NCBI GenBank assembly: GCA_045628125.1
Contig: JAZQPA010000214.1
Location: forward strand, 1-15,700
Length of the DNA stretch: 15,700 nucleotides
Direction: 5' to 3'
Source of the DNA: Minthousia sp045628125
GTDB lineage: Bacteria > Bacteroidota > Bacteroidia > Bacteroidales > Bacteroidaceae
Part shown: positions 1 through 8,068 of the stretch, one piece after another
Position numbering within the stretch: position 1 is the stretch's first letter
How the letters are laid out: each line of letters starts with the position of its first letter
The notes under the pieces: generated by a model
Databases searched by the model: none
What the model was told of the DNA's origin: nothing
The model's input: only the letters and a program-made list of their open reading frames with translations
Position numbers and translations under genes: made by a program

Positions 1-1452
1 TACTCCACTCTGCTGCAGCTGCAGTGAGAATGCGGTCATGGCAGTATGCAGCTCTGCATAAGTCATCCGGCTCTGGCAATCCACAATGGCGATATGATCG
101 GGGTTCTTGAGGCACTGCTGCTGAATGAGTTCCAGCACATCCTTTCCGGAATGCGCATCGGTTAGCGGTTCACCGCTTCCCAATTCCAGCAGTTCCTGCT
201 GCTGACTCTCACTGACCAGTGCCACATTTCCTACCGTAGCATCGGGATGATGAATGATATGCTGTGTGACCTGTATCACCATGTCGCACATCTGAAGCAT
301 CTGCGCCTCGGAATACCGAGCCTCGTTGTAACACAGTTCGATGATATCCTCATCGGTGTTGGGATAAATCACCAGGGAAACATTCTCGGTGGAAAGCTGT
401 GGCGGCAACTCGCGGATAGGTACCTGTCTGCCGTCCACCTCGATGAAAAGCGACAGCATCTGATACGAGAACGAGTTGGACGGTTGCCGGTGCAAATCGC
501 GGCAGAAATGCGTGAACGGATAATTGGCGTGACGCACGTTCTGCATCATCTGGTGCTTGAAACACTGCATCAGTTCCAGGACCGGCGTATCGGCTTGGGA
601 AAGATCGGCATAAAAAGGTACGGTCTTGACAAACATGCCGTAGGTCTGACGCTGTTTCTTGCTCTTGCGGCCATGGTTCATTCCTTCAAAAGAAACCTTG
701 TTCTCGCCGCATAATACGCTCAGTACCAAGGAATAAACAGCCATGTAGAACAGATTGGGCGTAAGGCTATGTGCAGTACAGAAAGCGGTTATTTCCTGTG
801 AAGGCATGGCGCGTGAGATGCGCTTCAGTGCACCGATGGCACGTGGAGTGGCGGTATCCAGCACCGTCATGCCATAGCCGTTGAAGCACTGCGCATAGTA
901 ATCCTTATCCATCAGATAAGCCGGCGATGACAGATTCTGCACATCCTCGTGCACCACATCACTGAACGGATAATCCTCTATTCCTTCCAGGGATCCGGTG
1001 CGGTAACAGATATCCAGTTCGTGGTGGAAATTCACCCAGGTACCGGAATCGGCAATGACATGGCTGGTGTCATTGAGCAGGTAAATCTGCTTTTCGGTCT
1101 GCACCACCGCCGAACGGAACAGCACATCTTCCCACAGATTGAACGGACGGATAAACTGCTGACGGTATTCGGCATACTGCTCCTCGCTCAGGTAAAGCAG
1201 CGGCACATCGATGGGAATCTCATCGTCAATATACTGGGCTAATTCCCCCTCCTTATTTATAATATGTGTCCTGAAGATGGCGTGCTTGGCAAACACAGTG
1301 CTGGCTGCACGGCACAACCGCTCCGCATCCATATCTAATGGAAAATCGTACTGGACAGAAATATTGTTCTGGGTGGTATCCGGATGCTGAATCCACTCCA
1401 GGACAATTCCCATCTGGGATTCGGATAACGGATAGGTATGTTTCAGGCCCAT
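1..1452 (-). CDS. Nonribosomal peptide synthetase, N-terminal part (condensation domain and start of adenylation domain), cut by window edge
   Basis: The frame is open for 484 codons from the ATG at 1452 to the left edge with no stop, so only the N-terminus is visible. Residues about 5-420 read as an NRPS condensation domain: an N-terminal core with YPLSESQMGI and an AIFRTHI motif near residue 58, an active-site motif SHVIADSG at 130-137, and a YGMFVKTVPF segment further on. From about residue 440 an adenylation domain begins (NPDHIAIVD, then MTYAEL, its A1 motif). The family condenses carrier-bound amino acids in the cytoplasm. In the HHxxxDG motif the second His (H131) and the Asp (D135) are kept, but the first His is Ser and the Gly is Ser. 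It starts 21 bp after the TonB receptor stop and is the fourth gene of the operon. No Shine-Dalgarno is evident. The product, module number and release domain lie outside the window. The NRPS call is firm; substrate is unknown. Confidence 0.9.
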   Translation of the reverse strand, partial: MGLKHTYPLSESQMGIVLEWIQHPDTTQNNISVQYDFPLDMDAERLCRAASTVFAKHAIFRTHIINKEGELAQYIDDEIPIDVPLLYLSEEQYAEYRQQFIRPFNLWEDVLFRSAVVQTEKQIYLLNDTSHVIADSGTWVNFHHELDICYRTGSLEGIEDYPFSDVVHEDVQNLSSPAYLMDKDYYAQCFNGYGMTVLDTATPRAIGALKRISRAMPSQEITAFCTAHSLTPNLFYMAVYSLVLSVLCGENKVSFEGMNHGRKSKKQRQTYGMFVKTVPFYADLSQADTPVLELMQCFKHQMMQNVRHANYPFTHFCRDLHRQPSNSFSYQMLSLFIEVDGRQVPIRELPPQLSTENVSLVIYPNTDEDIIELCYNEARYSEAQMLQMCDMVIQVTQHIIHHPDATVGNVALVSESQQQELLELGSGEPLTDAHSGKDVLELIQQQCLKNPDHIAIVDCQSRMTYAELHTAMTAFSLQLQQSGV

Positions 1453-1473
1453 TTTCTACTTACAATTAGTGGT

Positions 1474-3870
1474 TTAGAACTGGTATGAGACAGTGGTCAG
1501 GAAAGTGCGGCCTTCCTGATAGATAGGAATACGGTCGCCACCCAAACGGTACAGATGATTGAACACGTTCTTCACGTTGCACACCAGTTCCACTCTCTTC
1601 CATTCGTAGCGTGCACCCAGATTCACCAGGCAATAGGTTGGCAAATTCAGGACTTTACCTGCTAAACATTCATCATTCTGAAAAACATCCACATTATAGA
1701 ACAGGAATTTCTGGCGTGAAGAGATTCCCATACTTGCATTAACCGACAGTCCCTTGGTCAATTTCTGACTGCCCAGAATATGGAAAGTCACATTAGGTAC
1801 GGCATAGATGTCATGAGCATCGGCATGATAACCAGAGGACTGCATGGAACGCTGCATATACAGGTTGGCATGAATGTCTGTCCCCTTGTGCTGATAGGTA
1901 AGGCTATGCTCAAGGCCCATAGATTTCAAACATCCTGAATTTGTATAAGATACAGAAGTGAGGGTGATGAGATCCTCAACATGGTGATAGAAAGCATTGC
2001 CCTGATAGGTGAGATGCAAATCGGGGAATTTCAGGGTGGCGGACAACTGTATATTATCCAGGAACTGAGGATTCAAACTCTCGTTACCGATATACATGAT
2101 GCGTGATGCACGGTAGAAATAGGAGGCATCCTCGTATGAGCGGGCATAGGACAGCAGCACGTTAAAGTTGCTGTTGCGCTTCCAGATCAATGAGAGTCGG
2201 GGTGACAGCACATGCTGGTCCTTTCCTTCAAAGCGATGCTTGTAGTCGTAGCGCAAACCACCGTTGAACAGCCAATGATCATTGAAACTATGCTTTAACT
2301 GCACAAAGGTTGATGCACCATACTCGCGGTGATTGGAGAAAATGATGGAACGGTCGTTGGCACTGGAAACCAGGATTCGGTTGAAGTGATCACCAAAGGC
2401 CATATCGTTGAAATACAGGTTGAAATAGTTATACTGAAAACCTGCCAACAGATTTCCCTTTCCGGTTTTTCCTGCACGATAGTCGTACATGCCCCGCAAT
2501 TCGCCTGCCGCTGTATAACTCTTCCAGCTCTGCAACTGAAATACACCACTTTGTATTAAGGTGTGTTCTTTATCAAAGGCTTCGTCCTTCTTCCAGGGCA
2601 GCAAACCCAGAATATCCTGACGCTCTTCCGGAATGCTATCGCCCACAATGTTGTAAAGCGAAGCATCCTGCATGCTTAAGGTGGCATTGGCTATCAGATG
2701 CACGTTTTTTAGGGTATGGCTGTAATTCAGATTACCAATTGTGGCACGCACCGAACGGCCAGGCTTAGTGTTCTGTATGGTTTGGTAAGCATCATAATCA
2801 TAATAGGTAGGAACCAGCATGTTGGTATAGGTATACACACGCTTACTGTGCTGACGGGTCAGTTGCAGCTTGAAATCCTTCCATCGCAGGGTTAAGCCAA
2901 AATCGTAGGCAGGCTGATTGTTATATCCGTTTACATAGGAATAGGCCTTATAAGGATATGAACCATAGAAATTCTTGTCGTTTACCGGTATGTCATGACG
3001 GTAACCGCGGGAACTGTAGATGGATGCCCATGCCATAATGTCGGTATCCAGGAAACTCTTGCCCCACAGGATGTTACCCTTAACGGTATGCATATTTCCC
3101 ACACCTACGGAAGCCTTAAAGCCATCCAGTTCATGGCCTTCCTTGGTGATGATATTCACTACGGCGGTCAGGGAAACCGAACCGTAAAGTGAGGATGCGG
3201 CACCGCGAAGCACCTCGACCTGCTTGATGTTCTCGAGCATGATGCGGTAATCGGGAGCCACCGAGTTGGTGACATAACTGTTCAGACGCACACCGTTCAG
3301 CAGAATCAGGATATTCTCCTGGGAATAGGAATAGACACCACGCATACTCAGGTTACTCTCCTCGCCTTCCACCACATTCATGCCCGGAACATAATCCACC
3401 AGCAGTTCCTGAAGGGTACGGGCTCCGGAAGTGCGTATCATCTCTTCGGTAATCAGCGTTACGGGAACAGGGGCTTCCTCTATACTCTCGGCCTGCTGAG
3501 ATGCCGTGGTAATCTGGGCACCGTGACGGTAGGAATTGACCAGATCCACAAAACGCACCGGATCAGTAAAGGCGGTGGTGTAATTGGGATCGTTCTTAAG
3601 TAGCAGTTGCACATACTTTTGTGCATCATCATCCAAATCCTCGAACAGGGCGCAAAGGGTAAGCATGCGGTAGGCACTACTGCGCTGGGAATGATCAAAA
3701 TGATTCATGTTTTCCTGCAGTATCTGTCGGGCATAATCCACTCTACCCTCATTATACGCCTCCTCGGCCTGAATAAATATGGTGCGGATGCTGTTGTCCT
3801 GCGCCATAAGTCCCGGGGCAATCATCATCAGTAACAGTATCAGTAAATATCTCGGTTTCATAGGCATCAT
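1474..3870 (-). CDS. TonB-dependent outer-membrane receptor with TPR-like N-terminal extension
   Basis: This 798-residue protein should be an outer-membrane barrel that imports or senses a ligand using TonB energy. Residues 1-23 form a signal peptide (hydrophobic run, cleavage near LMA-Q). Residues about 25-115 are helical and TPR-like (AEEAYNEGRVDYARQIL, then KNDPNY and a DP-x-x-F segment), a position where many receptors carry a carboxypeptidase-like or STN domain. The plug spans about 128-245, with PVPVTLITEEMIRTSGARTL, LLNGVRLNSY, VEVLRGAASSLYG and VVNIITKEG. The rest is barrel, ending SYQF with the terminal aromatic typical of outer-membrane proteins. I chose the ATG at 3870 because it overlaps the upstream stop as ATGA; ATGs at 3867 and 3861 are alternatives, and an upstream start at 3915 would put extra charged residues before the signal peptide. 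No SusD partner is adjacent, so it is more BtuB/HmuR-like than SusC-like. Ligand unknown; the NRPS product is one candidate. Confidence 0.92.
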   Translation of the reverse strand: MMPMKPRYLLILLLMMIAPGLMAQDNSIRTIFIQAEEAYNEGRVDYARQILQENMNHFDHSQRSSAYRMLTLCALFEDLDDDAQKYVQLLLKNDPNYTTAFTDPVRFVDLVNSYRHGAQITTASQQAESIEEAPVPVTLITEEMIRTSGARTLQELLVDYVPGMNVVEGEESNLSMRGVYSYSQENILILLNGVRLNSYVTNSVAPDYRIMLENIKQVEVLRGAASSLYGSVSLTAVVNIITKEGHELDGFKASVGVGNMHTVKGNILWGKSFLDTDIMAWASIYSSRGYRHDIPVNDKNFYGSYPYKAYSYVNGYNNQPAYDFGLTLRWKDFKLQLTRQHSKRVYTYTNMLVPTYYDYDAYQTIQNTKPGRSVRATIGNLNYSHTLKNVHLIANATLSMQDASLYNIVGDSIPEERQDILGLLPWKKDEAFDKEHTLIQSGVFQLQSWKSYTAAGELRGMYDYRAGKTGKGNLLAGFQYNYFNLYFNDMAFGDHFNRILVSSANDRSIIFSNHREYGASTFVQLKHSFNDHWLFNGGLRYDYKHRFEGKDQHVLSPRLSLIWKRNSNFNVLLSYARSYEDASYFYRASRIMYIGNESLNPQFLDNIQLSATLKFPDLHLTYQGNAFYHHVEDLITLTSVSYTNSGCLKSMGLEHSLTYQHKGTDIHANLYMQRSMQSSGYHADAHDIYAVPNVTFHILGSQKLTKGLSVNASMGISSRQKFLFYNVDVFQNDECLAGKVLNLPTYCLVNLGARYEWKRVELVCNVKNVFNHLYRLGGDRIPIYQEGRTFLTTVSYQF

Positions 3871-5255
3871 TTCAGTTTTTCGTAAGGAATATCCTTTCCT
3901 ACATACGCATTCCACTCCTCTTGGGTAAAGTCGCGCTTCAGGTTATCGTGGGTTTTCCGTGCCAGCAAGGTGGGTTCCAACACGATACGTGTCAGCGAAC
4001 CGATACCGTCGGATATCCACATGTAACTGCCCATAATCAGGAAATCGTTAATCCAACGGCCACCTTCCAACTGGCAGATGGTGAGGGGTTCCAGCACCTC
4101 GGAACTGAGGTTCCACAACTGAACCGTACAGTCGTAGCTGCTGGTATAGAGGAAGTTATCGCGGAACAGCACTTTACTGATCTGTGATTTGTGGGCAAAC
4201 AACTGGTTCTTGATATTGAACTTACTATCGGTCAGATAGATAGAGCCGTCCTTCATGCCAAATGCCCACAATCCGTCGGGCGATTGTGCCAAAGCGGAAA
4301 TCTGATCAGGAGCTATGCTACGGGGCAGTGAGCGCTGGAGTTGCTCAATCTGTTTCTCCTGTTTGACGGATGGGAACATTGGCAGGATATTCTTGGTGTC
4401 CGACATCCACACACCGTCTTTCAACACTTCCTTTTTACGGGTTAGCGCATAAATATGACCGTCCTTATCTATATAGACATCACGGAAATCGTAACGGTTG
4501 TCGGCATACAGAGTCTGCGGACGCATTCGTCCCTCGATATCGCTCCAACGCACCAGTTCACCGTAACGTCCCACAGTAACCAGCTCATTGCGGCTAATCA
4601 TACCGATGGCATTCAGTCCCGCCTTATGCGGCTGGACGGAAAGCATCTGACTTCCGGTGAGTTTAAGTGCCGCATAGATGGCACGCTGGTACTTGCTGTC
4701 GCCATTGCGCTGTGAGAACACCCATGCGCCGTATGACAGCAGATTGGCCAGCACCAGATTATCGCTATTGTACAGATTCACAGCCTGATTGGCCATGGCA
4801 TGCGCCAAGGAAATCCTACTCAATCGCTCGGCTTCGGCCTGACGGTCCTCGGCTACCTGCTTCTGGCGTTTGGCTTCATCGGCATTTCTTCCGGCTTCTA
4901 TGGCATTCTGCTCGGCCTGAATACGGGCCTCATTGGCCAAATGCTCCTCGGATTGGGCCTTGGCACGCATCTGATTGGCCAGAACGGTCTGTTCCTTAGC
5001 CAGTTCTGCCTGCTTGATGGCTTCTTCTCTCTCCTTTTCGGATACCTTCTGCTGTTCACGTGCTATCTCCTCCATCTGCTGACTGACACGTTGAACCACA
5101 ATGGTTTGCTTTTCCTCGTCGGTCAAACGCTGATTGTCCTTGACCAATTCTGCAATGCGCGCAGCATCTGAGCGATGCTGAAGGTACAGGAATCCGACAC
5201 CTGCCAGCATCACGGCCAATAAGCTGTATCGTGCTATCTTTCTGATGGGTTTCAT
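3867..5255 (-). CDS. Membrane-anchored coiled-coil WD40 protein
   Basis: A 462-residue protein of unknown biochemical role. Residues 1-9 are basic (MKPIRKIAR) and about 10-26 form one hydrophobic segment without a clear signal-peptidase site, suggesting an inner-membrane anchor with the rest in the periplasm. Residues about 30-148 are a long charged Ala/Glu/Gln/Lys-rich coiled coil. Residues 149-197 (SLAHAMANQAVNLYNSDN, then a repeat of aliphatic residues) resemble the helical linker that precedes WD40 domains in bacterial STAND-type NTPases. About 205-435 is a degenerate beta-propeller with one clear WD40 blade end, DCTVQLWNL, at 375-383. The C-terminus FTQEEWNAYVGKDIPYEKL resembles the tail that closes propellers in the same NTPase/caspase-WD40 proteins. 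No NTPase or protease domain is present. Both ends overlap neighbours by ATGA (sensor stop at 5252-5254, receptor start at 3870), implying translational coupling. A scaffold between receptor and sensor is inference; orientation is uncertain. Confidence 0.8.
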   Translation of the reverse strand: MKPIRKIARYSLLAVMLAGVGFLYLQHRSDAARIAELVKDNQRLTDEEKQTIVVQRVSQQMEEIAREQQKVSEKEREEAIKQAELAKEQTVLANQMRAKAQSEEHLANEARIQAEQNAIEAGRNADEAKRQKQVAEDRQAEAERLSRISLAHAMANQAVNLYNSDNLVLANLLSYGAWVFSQRNGDSKYQRAIYAALKLTGSQMLSVQPHKAGLNAIGMISRNELVTVGRYGELVRWSDIEGRMRPQTLYADNRYDFRDVYIDKDGHIYALTRKKEVLKDGVWMSDTKNILPMFPSVKQEKQIEQLQRSLPRSIAPDQISALAQSPDGLWAFGMKDGSIYLTDSKFNIKNQLFAHKSQISKVLFRDNFLYTSSYDCTVQLWNLSSEVLEPLTICQLEGGRWINDFLIMGSYMWISDGIGSLTRIVLEPTLLARKTHDNLKRDFTQEEWNAYVGKDIPYEKLK

Positions 5256-7909
5256 GCTTCTACAGGAATTAGGATGGTGAACTCGGTAAACTGGTCTTTC
5301 TCGGAACTTACCGAAATGGTTCCGCCATGACTTTCAATAATCTCACGGGTCAGATACATACCCACACCTGCCGCTTCGGAAGTGGGCTTGGTGGTAAAGA
5401 ACGGATCAAAAATCTTGTCCTTGATGCTCTCCTCAATACCTATTCCGTTATCGCGCAGAATCAGTTTGGCGTTACGATTGTCGCGTGAAAGTGTCAGGCT
5501 CAATTCCGGCTGATAACCAGCAGGATGACGCTCGGCCTTTTTATTAATGGCATAGATGGAATTGCCTATCATGCTCATGATGGATTTGGCCAACTGCTCA
5601 CTGATTCCCTGGCACTTGATATCGGGCTGAACGTCCCAATGCAACTGGATATTCCATTGGTTGACAGGCTTTTCGAAATACTTGTTGACATACAGCAAAG
5701 TCTGCTGGCATAACGAACTGAGGTCAATCTGTACAAACTGTCCGCTACGGTCTTTCAGCATTTCCTCCATGGATTTTAGAATACGGGTTGTGCTCTGTCC
5801 GTGTTCCTCAATCTTCTTCAGGTTGGTATTCATCATGTCCAGAATGTCCTGGATGTCCTCGTAATTGTCAGGGGTTATCTTGTCCTCATCGTCCTCCAGG
5901 TCCTCCTTCAACTCTTTGGTGAGTCCCAAGGTAAGATGTGAGAAGTTATTGATGTAATTCATCGGGTTCAGGATTCGGTCGATCAAACCCTTAGTCAACT
6001 GACCTACAGTTGCTTCCTTCTGTTTGCGCAACAGCTCGGCATGGGCAATCTCCAATTCAGCGGTACGGTCCAATACCAGCAGCTCCAAGCGTTTCTGCTC
6101 CTCTTCCATGCGGCGCTGCTCCGCTCTCAGTTTTCTCATCTTCCGTGCGGAATAGAAAATGATGAGTGTACGCACCAGATGAGCCAGCAGGACAAAATAA
6201 ATCAGGAAAGCCCACCATTTCATGTAGAACGGATAAGGTACCTTGAAACGGACAGTAGCCGGTTCGGAAATATTGTTGAATCCATCCTGAACACGTACGC
6301 TGAAATTGTAACTGCCATAGCTCAACTGAGTCAGTCTCAGCACTTTATCATCGTCCCAATCCGACCATTCATCCTTGTCGCTGAGTCGGTAACTGAACAG
6401 CACATTATCCAGAGGGTCGTATTTATCGGTAGAATAAGTGGCGGTAAAGGTCTGGTCATCAGCATATAACGAACGGATGATGACTTTGGGCAAATAAGGC
6501 TGATTCTGGCGAGCCTGTGTGATGTCCACCTTGGCCAACCCGAAAGTACCGCCCAACCATGCTGCATCCTTATCCAGATAGAGGGCCTTGATGTTCTGAT
6601 TGCGGAAGGAACTGAGCCATACATTAATCTGAGGATCACTTACATTCAGGTGGTCGCCTTTTTCATCCGTATACCAGCTGGTGCCGTCAGCACTTTTTAA
6701 TTCCAGCCAATGATCGGATGCCACCACCTCCTTTTCCACAAAATCGAATTTTCCGGTACGGGAATCAGTCTGGTATATCTCACCCTTCTCGTTCTGAGCG
6801 GTAACGATACCATTGGCATCCTTATGGATACTGGAAATAAACTGCAAATCAGATACCTTGGTGCTGCTGCCTCGGGAATCATGCAGGTAGATTCCATCCA
6901 ATTCGGCAGACAGTAAACGGTTCTCATCAAGGGAAACGGCACACAAGGAATGTGTCATGTACAACTGTGTGGCAGTCACGCCCTGAATCTTATAGATTCC
7001 GTCGCTGCAGGACGCAATCAGCATGCCTTGAGGTGTTTCGGTAAGGTACCAGCACATCTGATCCATGCCGTTGATATGCTCTATCCGCTGTCCATCCACC
7101 CGATACAAACCTCGCATGGTACCCACATACAGGATGCCCTTATTGCGGCGAATGCAGGAAACATCGCCCAAAAGTCCCTGTTTATCAGTCAGTATAGATA
7201 AAACCGGATTCCAATCGATACGGAAAAGTCCGGAATTGGTGGCTCCCCAAACCGTGCCCTTTCCATCGGTGGCAATGCTGTTGATGGAATTACCGCATAA
7301 TCCGTCGGCATCGGTAATGCTGTACAGGAACTTGCCTTTGGCATCCTGCGCAATAAGTCCGTGATCGGTAGCCACATAGAAGGTATTCTTGTCCAACTGC
7401 ACACGGTTCTGCTTATCGCCATTGGAATTCAGATAACCGGCCGACTGATTCTCCGTAATCAGCGTTTCACGCCATACCCGGATTTCCTCAGGAATATCCT
7501 CTTTGGTGGACGCGACTTTCTCCTCGTTATCGCTGATGACTGTATGAAGATCCCATCCCTGCAGGTCGCCTCCGGTAACATAGCCCAGGAAATAGAAGTT
7601 ATAGGCCCAAACTACTCCCTGATTATCCATTTTAAGGTTGGTGATGCGGGTGATGCGTGGAGTATACAGCTTTACCCATTTCACTCCGTCAAAAATAAGC
7701 AGGCCCTCAAAATTTCCCACATACACATGACCGATAGAGTCGCAAAGAATATCCAGGTTTACACTGTGGGCATTATAATCCTGTGCCGTATAGTTGCGGA
7801 ATAACGGCAAGCCTATTTCCCTGGCTGTAGCCTGCACGGAAAAGACCGACAGGATAAGGAACAGGAAGCATCCTATAGTGTAACGGATATGTGCAAAATA
7901 ACTCATCAT
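5252..7909 (-). CDS. Membrane sensor with periplasmic beta-propeller, Y_Y_Y domain and degenerate histidine-kinase core
   Basis: An 885-residue single-span sensor. Residues 1-29 are a signal peptide (cleavage near ATA-R). About 30-470 hold propeller repeats of the Reg_prop type (for example GTVWGATNSGLFRID at 218-232, ILYVGTMRGLYRVDG at 259-273). About 471-557 is a Y_Y_Y-like domain (FSYRLSDKDEWSDW, then LSYGSYNFSVRVQDG). A membrane helix lies at about 563-587, a coiled coil at 588-635, then a kinase-like core. The ATP-binding lobe keeps N783, DNGIGIE (820-826) and DPFFTTKP, but its glycine loop reads AAGVGM. The H box reads KGLIDRILNPMNY: D644 and R645 replace the His and Glu seen in the paralogous kinase at 9247-10083 (AGIAHEIQNPLNF). 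It is shorter than hybrid two-component sensors and lacks fused receiver and AraC domains. It heads the operon, four bases downstream of a consensus -7 element. It is probably a pseudokinase or a partner of the soluble kinase; ligand unknown. Confidence 0.9.
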   Translation of the reverse strand: MMSYFAHIRYTIGCFLFLILSVFSVQATAREIGLPLFRNYTAQDYNAHSVNLDILCDSIGHVYVGNFEGLLIFDGVKWVKLYTPRITRITNLKMDNQGVVWAYNFYFLGYVTGGDLQGWDLHTVISDNEEKVASTKEDIPEEIRVWRETLITENQSAGYLNSNGDKQNRVQLDKNTFYVATDHGLIAQDAKGKFLYSITDADGLCGNSINSIATDGKGTVWGATNSGLFRIDWNPVLSILTDKQGLLGDVSCIRRNKGILYVGTMRGLYRVDGQRIEHINGMDQMCWYLTETPQGMLIASCSDGIYKIQGVTATQLYMTHSLCAVSLDENRLLSAELDGIYLHDSRGSSTKVSDLQFISSIHKDANGIVTAQNEKGEIYQTDSRTGKFDFVEKEVVASDHWLELKSADGTSWYTDEKGDHLNVSDPQINVWLSSFRNQNIKALYLDKDAAWLGGTFGLAKVDITQARQNQPYLPKVIIRSLYADDQTFTATYSTDKYDPLDNVLFSYRLSDKDEWSDWDDDKVLRLTQLSYGSYNFSVRVQDGFNNISEPATVRFKVPYPFYMKWWAFLIYFVLLAHLVRTLIIFYSARKMRKLRAEQRRMEEEQKRLELLVLDRTAELEIAHAELLRKQKEATVGQLTKGLIDRILNPMNYINNFSHLTLGLTKELKEDLEDDEDKITPDNYEDIQDILDMMNTNLKKIEEHGQSTTRILKSMEEMLKDRSGQFVQIDLSSLCQQTLLYVNKYFEKPVNQWNIQLHWDVQPDIKCQGISEQLAKSIMSMIGNSIYAINKKAERHPAGYQPELSLTLSRDNRNAKLILRDNGIGIEESIKDKIFDPFFTTKPTSEAAGVGMYLTREIIESHGGTISVSSEKDQFTEFTILIPVEA

Positions 7910-7913
7910 TGTG

Positions 7914-7945
7914 CAAATTTATTAAAATTGCCATTCAAAAACAAA
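7914..7945 (-). promoter_or_regulatory. Bacteroidetes-type promoter of the sensor-WD40-receptor-NRPS operon
   Basis: On the minus strand TAAATTTG (7921-7914) matches the -7 consensus TAnnTTTG exactly. TTTG at 7945-7942 lies 20 nt upstream, the spacing expected for the -33 element. The element ends only four bases before the ATG at 7909, so the transcript would have almost no leader. Confidence 0.7.
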
Positions 7946-7982
7946 TAAAAACAGAGCCAATTTTGACGAATCAGTAAAACTC

Positions 7983-8036
7983 ATCATTTTTTCAAAATGA
8001 TAGTATATTGATGCATGAAATGATAAAAAAATCATT
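7983..8036. promoter_or_regulatory. Candidate operator: repeated ATCATT/AATGAT half-sites
   Basis: An 8-bp perfect inverted repeat, ATCATTTT (7983-7990) and AAAATGAT (7994-8001), is followed by a second one, AATGAT (8019-8024) and ATCATT (8031-8036), whose right half touches the -7 element at 8036. The four half-sites sit between the divergent promoters. A fifth ATCATT (7905-7910) covers the sensor start and is part of an 11-bp direct repeat, AACTCATCATT, at 7900-7910 and 7978-7988. The region is A/T-rich, so some matches may be chance. Confidence 0.35.
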
Positions 8037-8043
8037 ATCTTTG
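8036..8043 (+). promoter_or_regulatory. -7 promoter element for the receiver-PP2C and histidine kinase genes
   Basis: TATCTTTG matches TAnnTTTG exactly and lies 25 bases before the ATG at 8069. No good TTTG is found at the usual distance upstream; the nearest partial match is ATTG at 8007-8010, spaced 25 nt, which is too far. This may indicate dependence on an activator. Confidence 0.6.
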
Positions 8044-8068
8044 CAGAAATAGGTTTAAAACAGAAAAT

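Noticed and set aside
247..1242. Plus-strand open frames of 155 and 97 codons opposite the NRPS gene
   Set aside because: They lie antisense to a continuous, domain-matching NRPS frame and show no recognisable motifs.
1474..3870. SusC-type glycan importer
   Set aside because: There is no SusD gene, no carboxypeptidase-like N-terminal domain, and the length (798 residues) is below the usual SusC size of about 1000.
3871..3915. Upstream start of the TonB receptor at 3915
   Set aside because: It would add 15 polar residues before a clear signal peptide and lengthen the overlap with the WD40 gene; the ATGA overlap at 3870 fits the neighbouring junction.
5252..7909. Hybrid two-component sensor of a polysaccharide utilisation locus
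   Set aside because: It shares the Reg_prop and Y_Y_Y domains but lacks the C-terminal receiver and AraC domains, has a shorter periplasmic part, and no SusC/SusD pair lies nearby.
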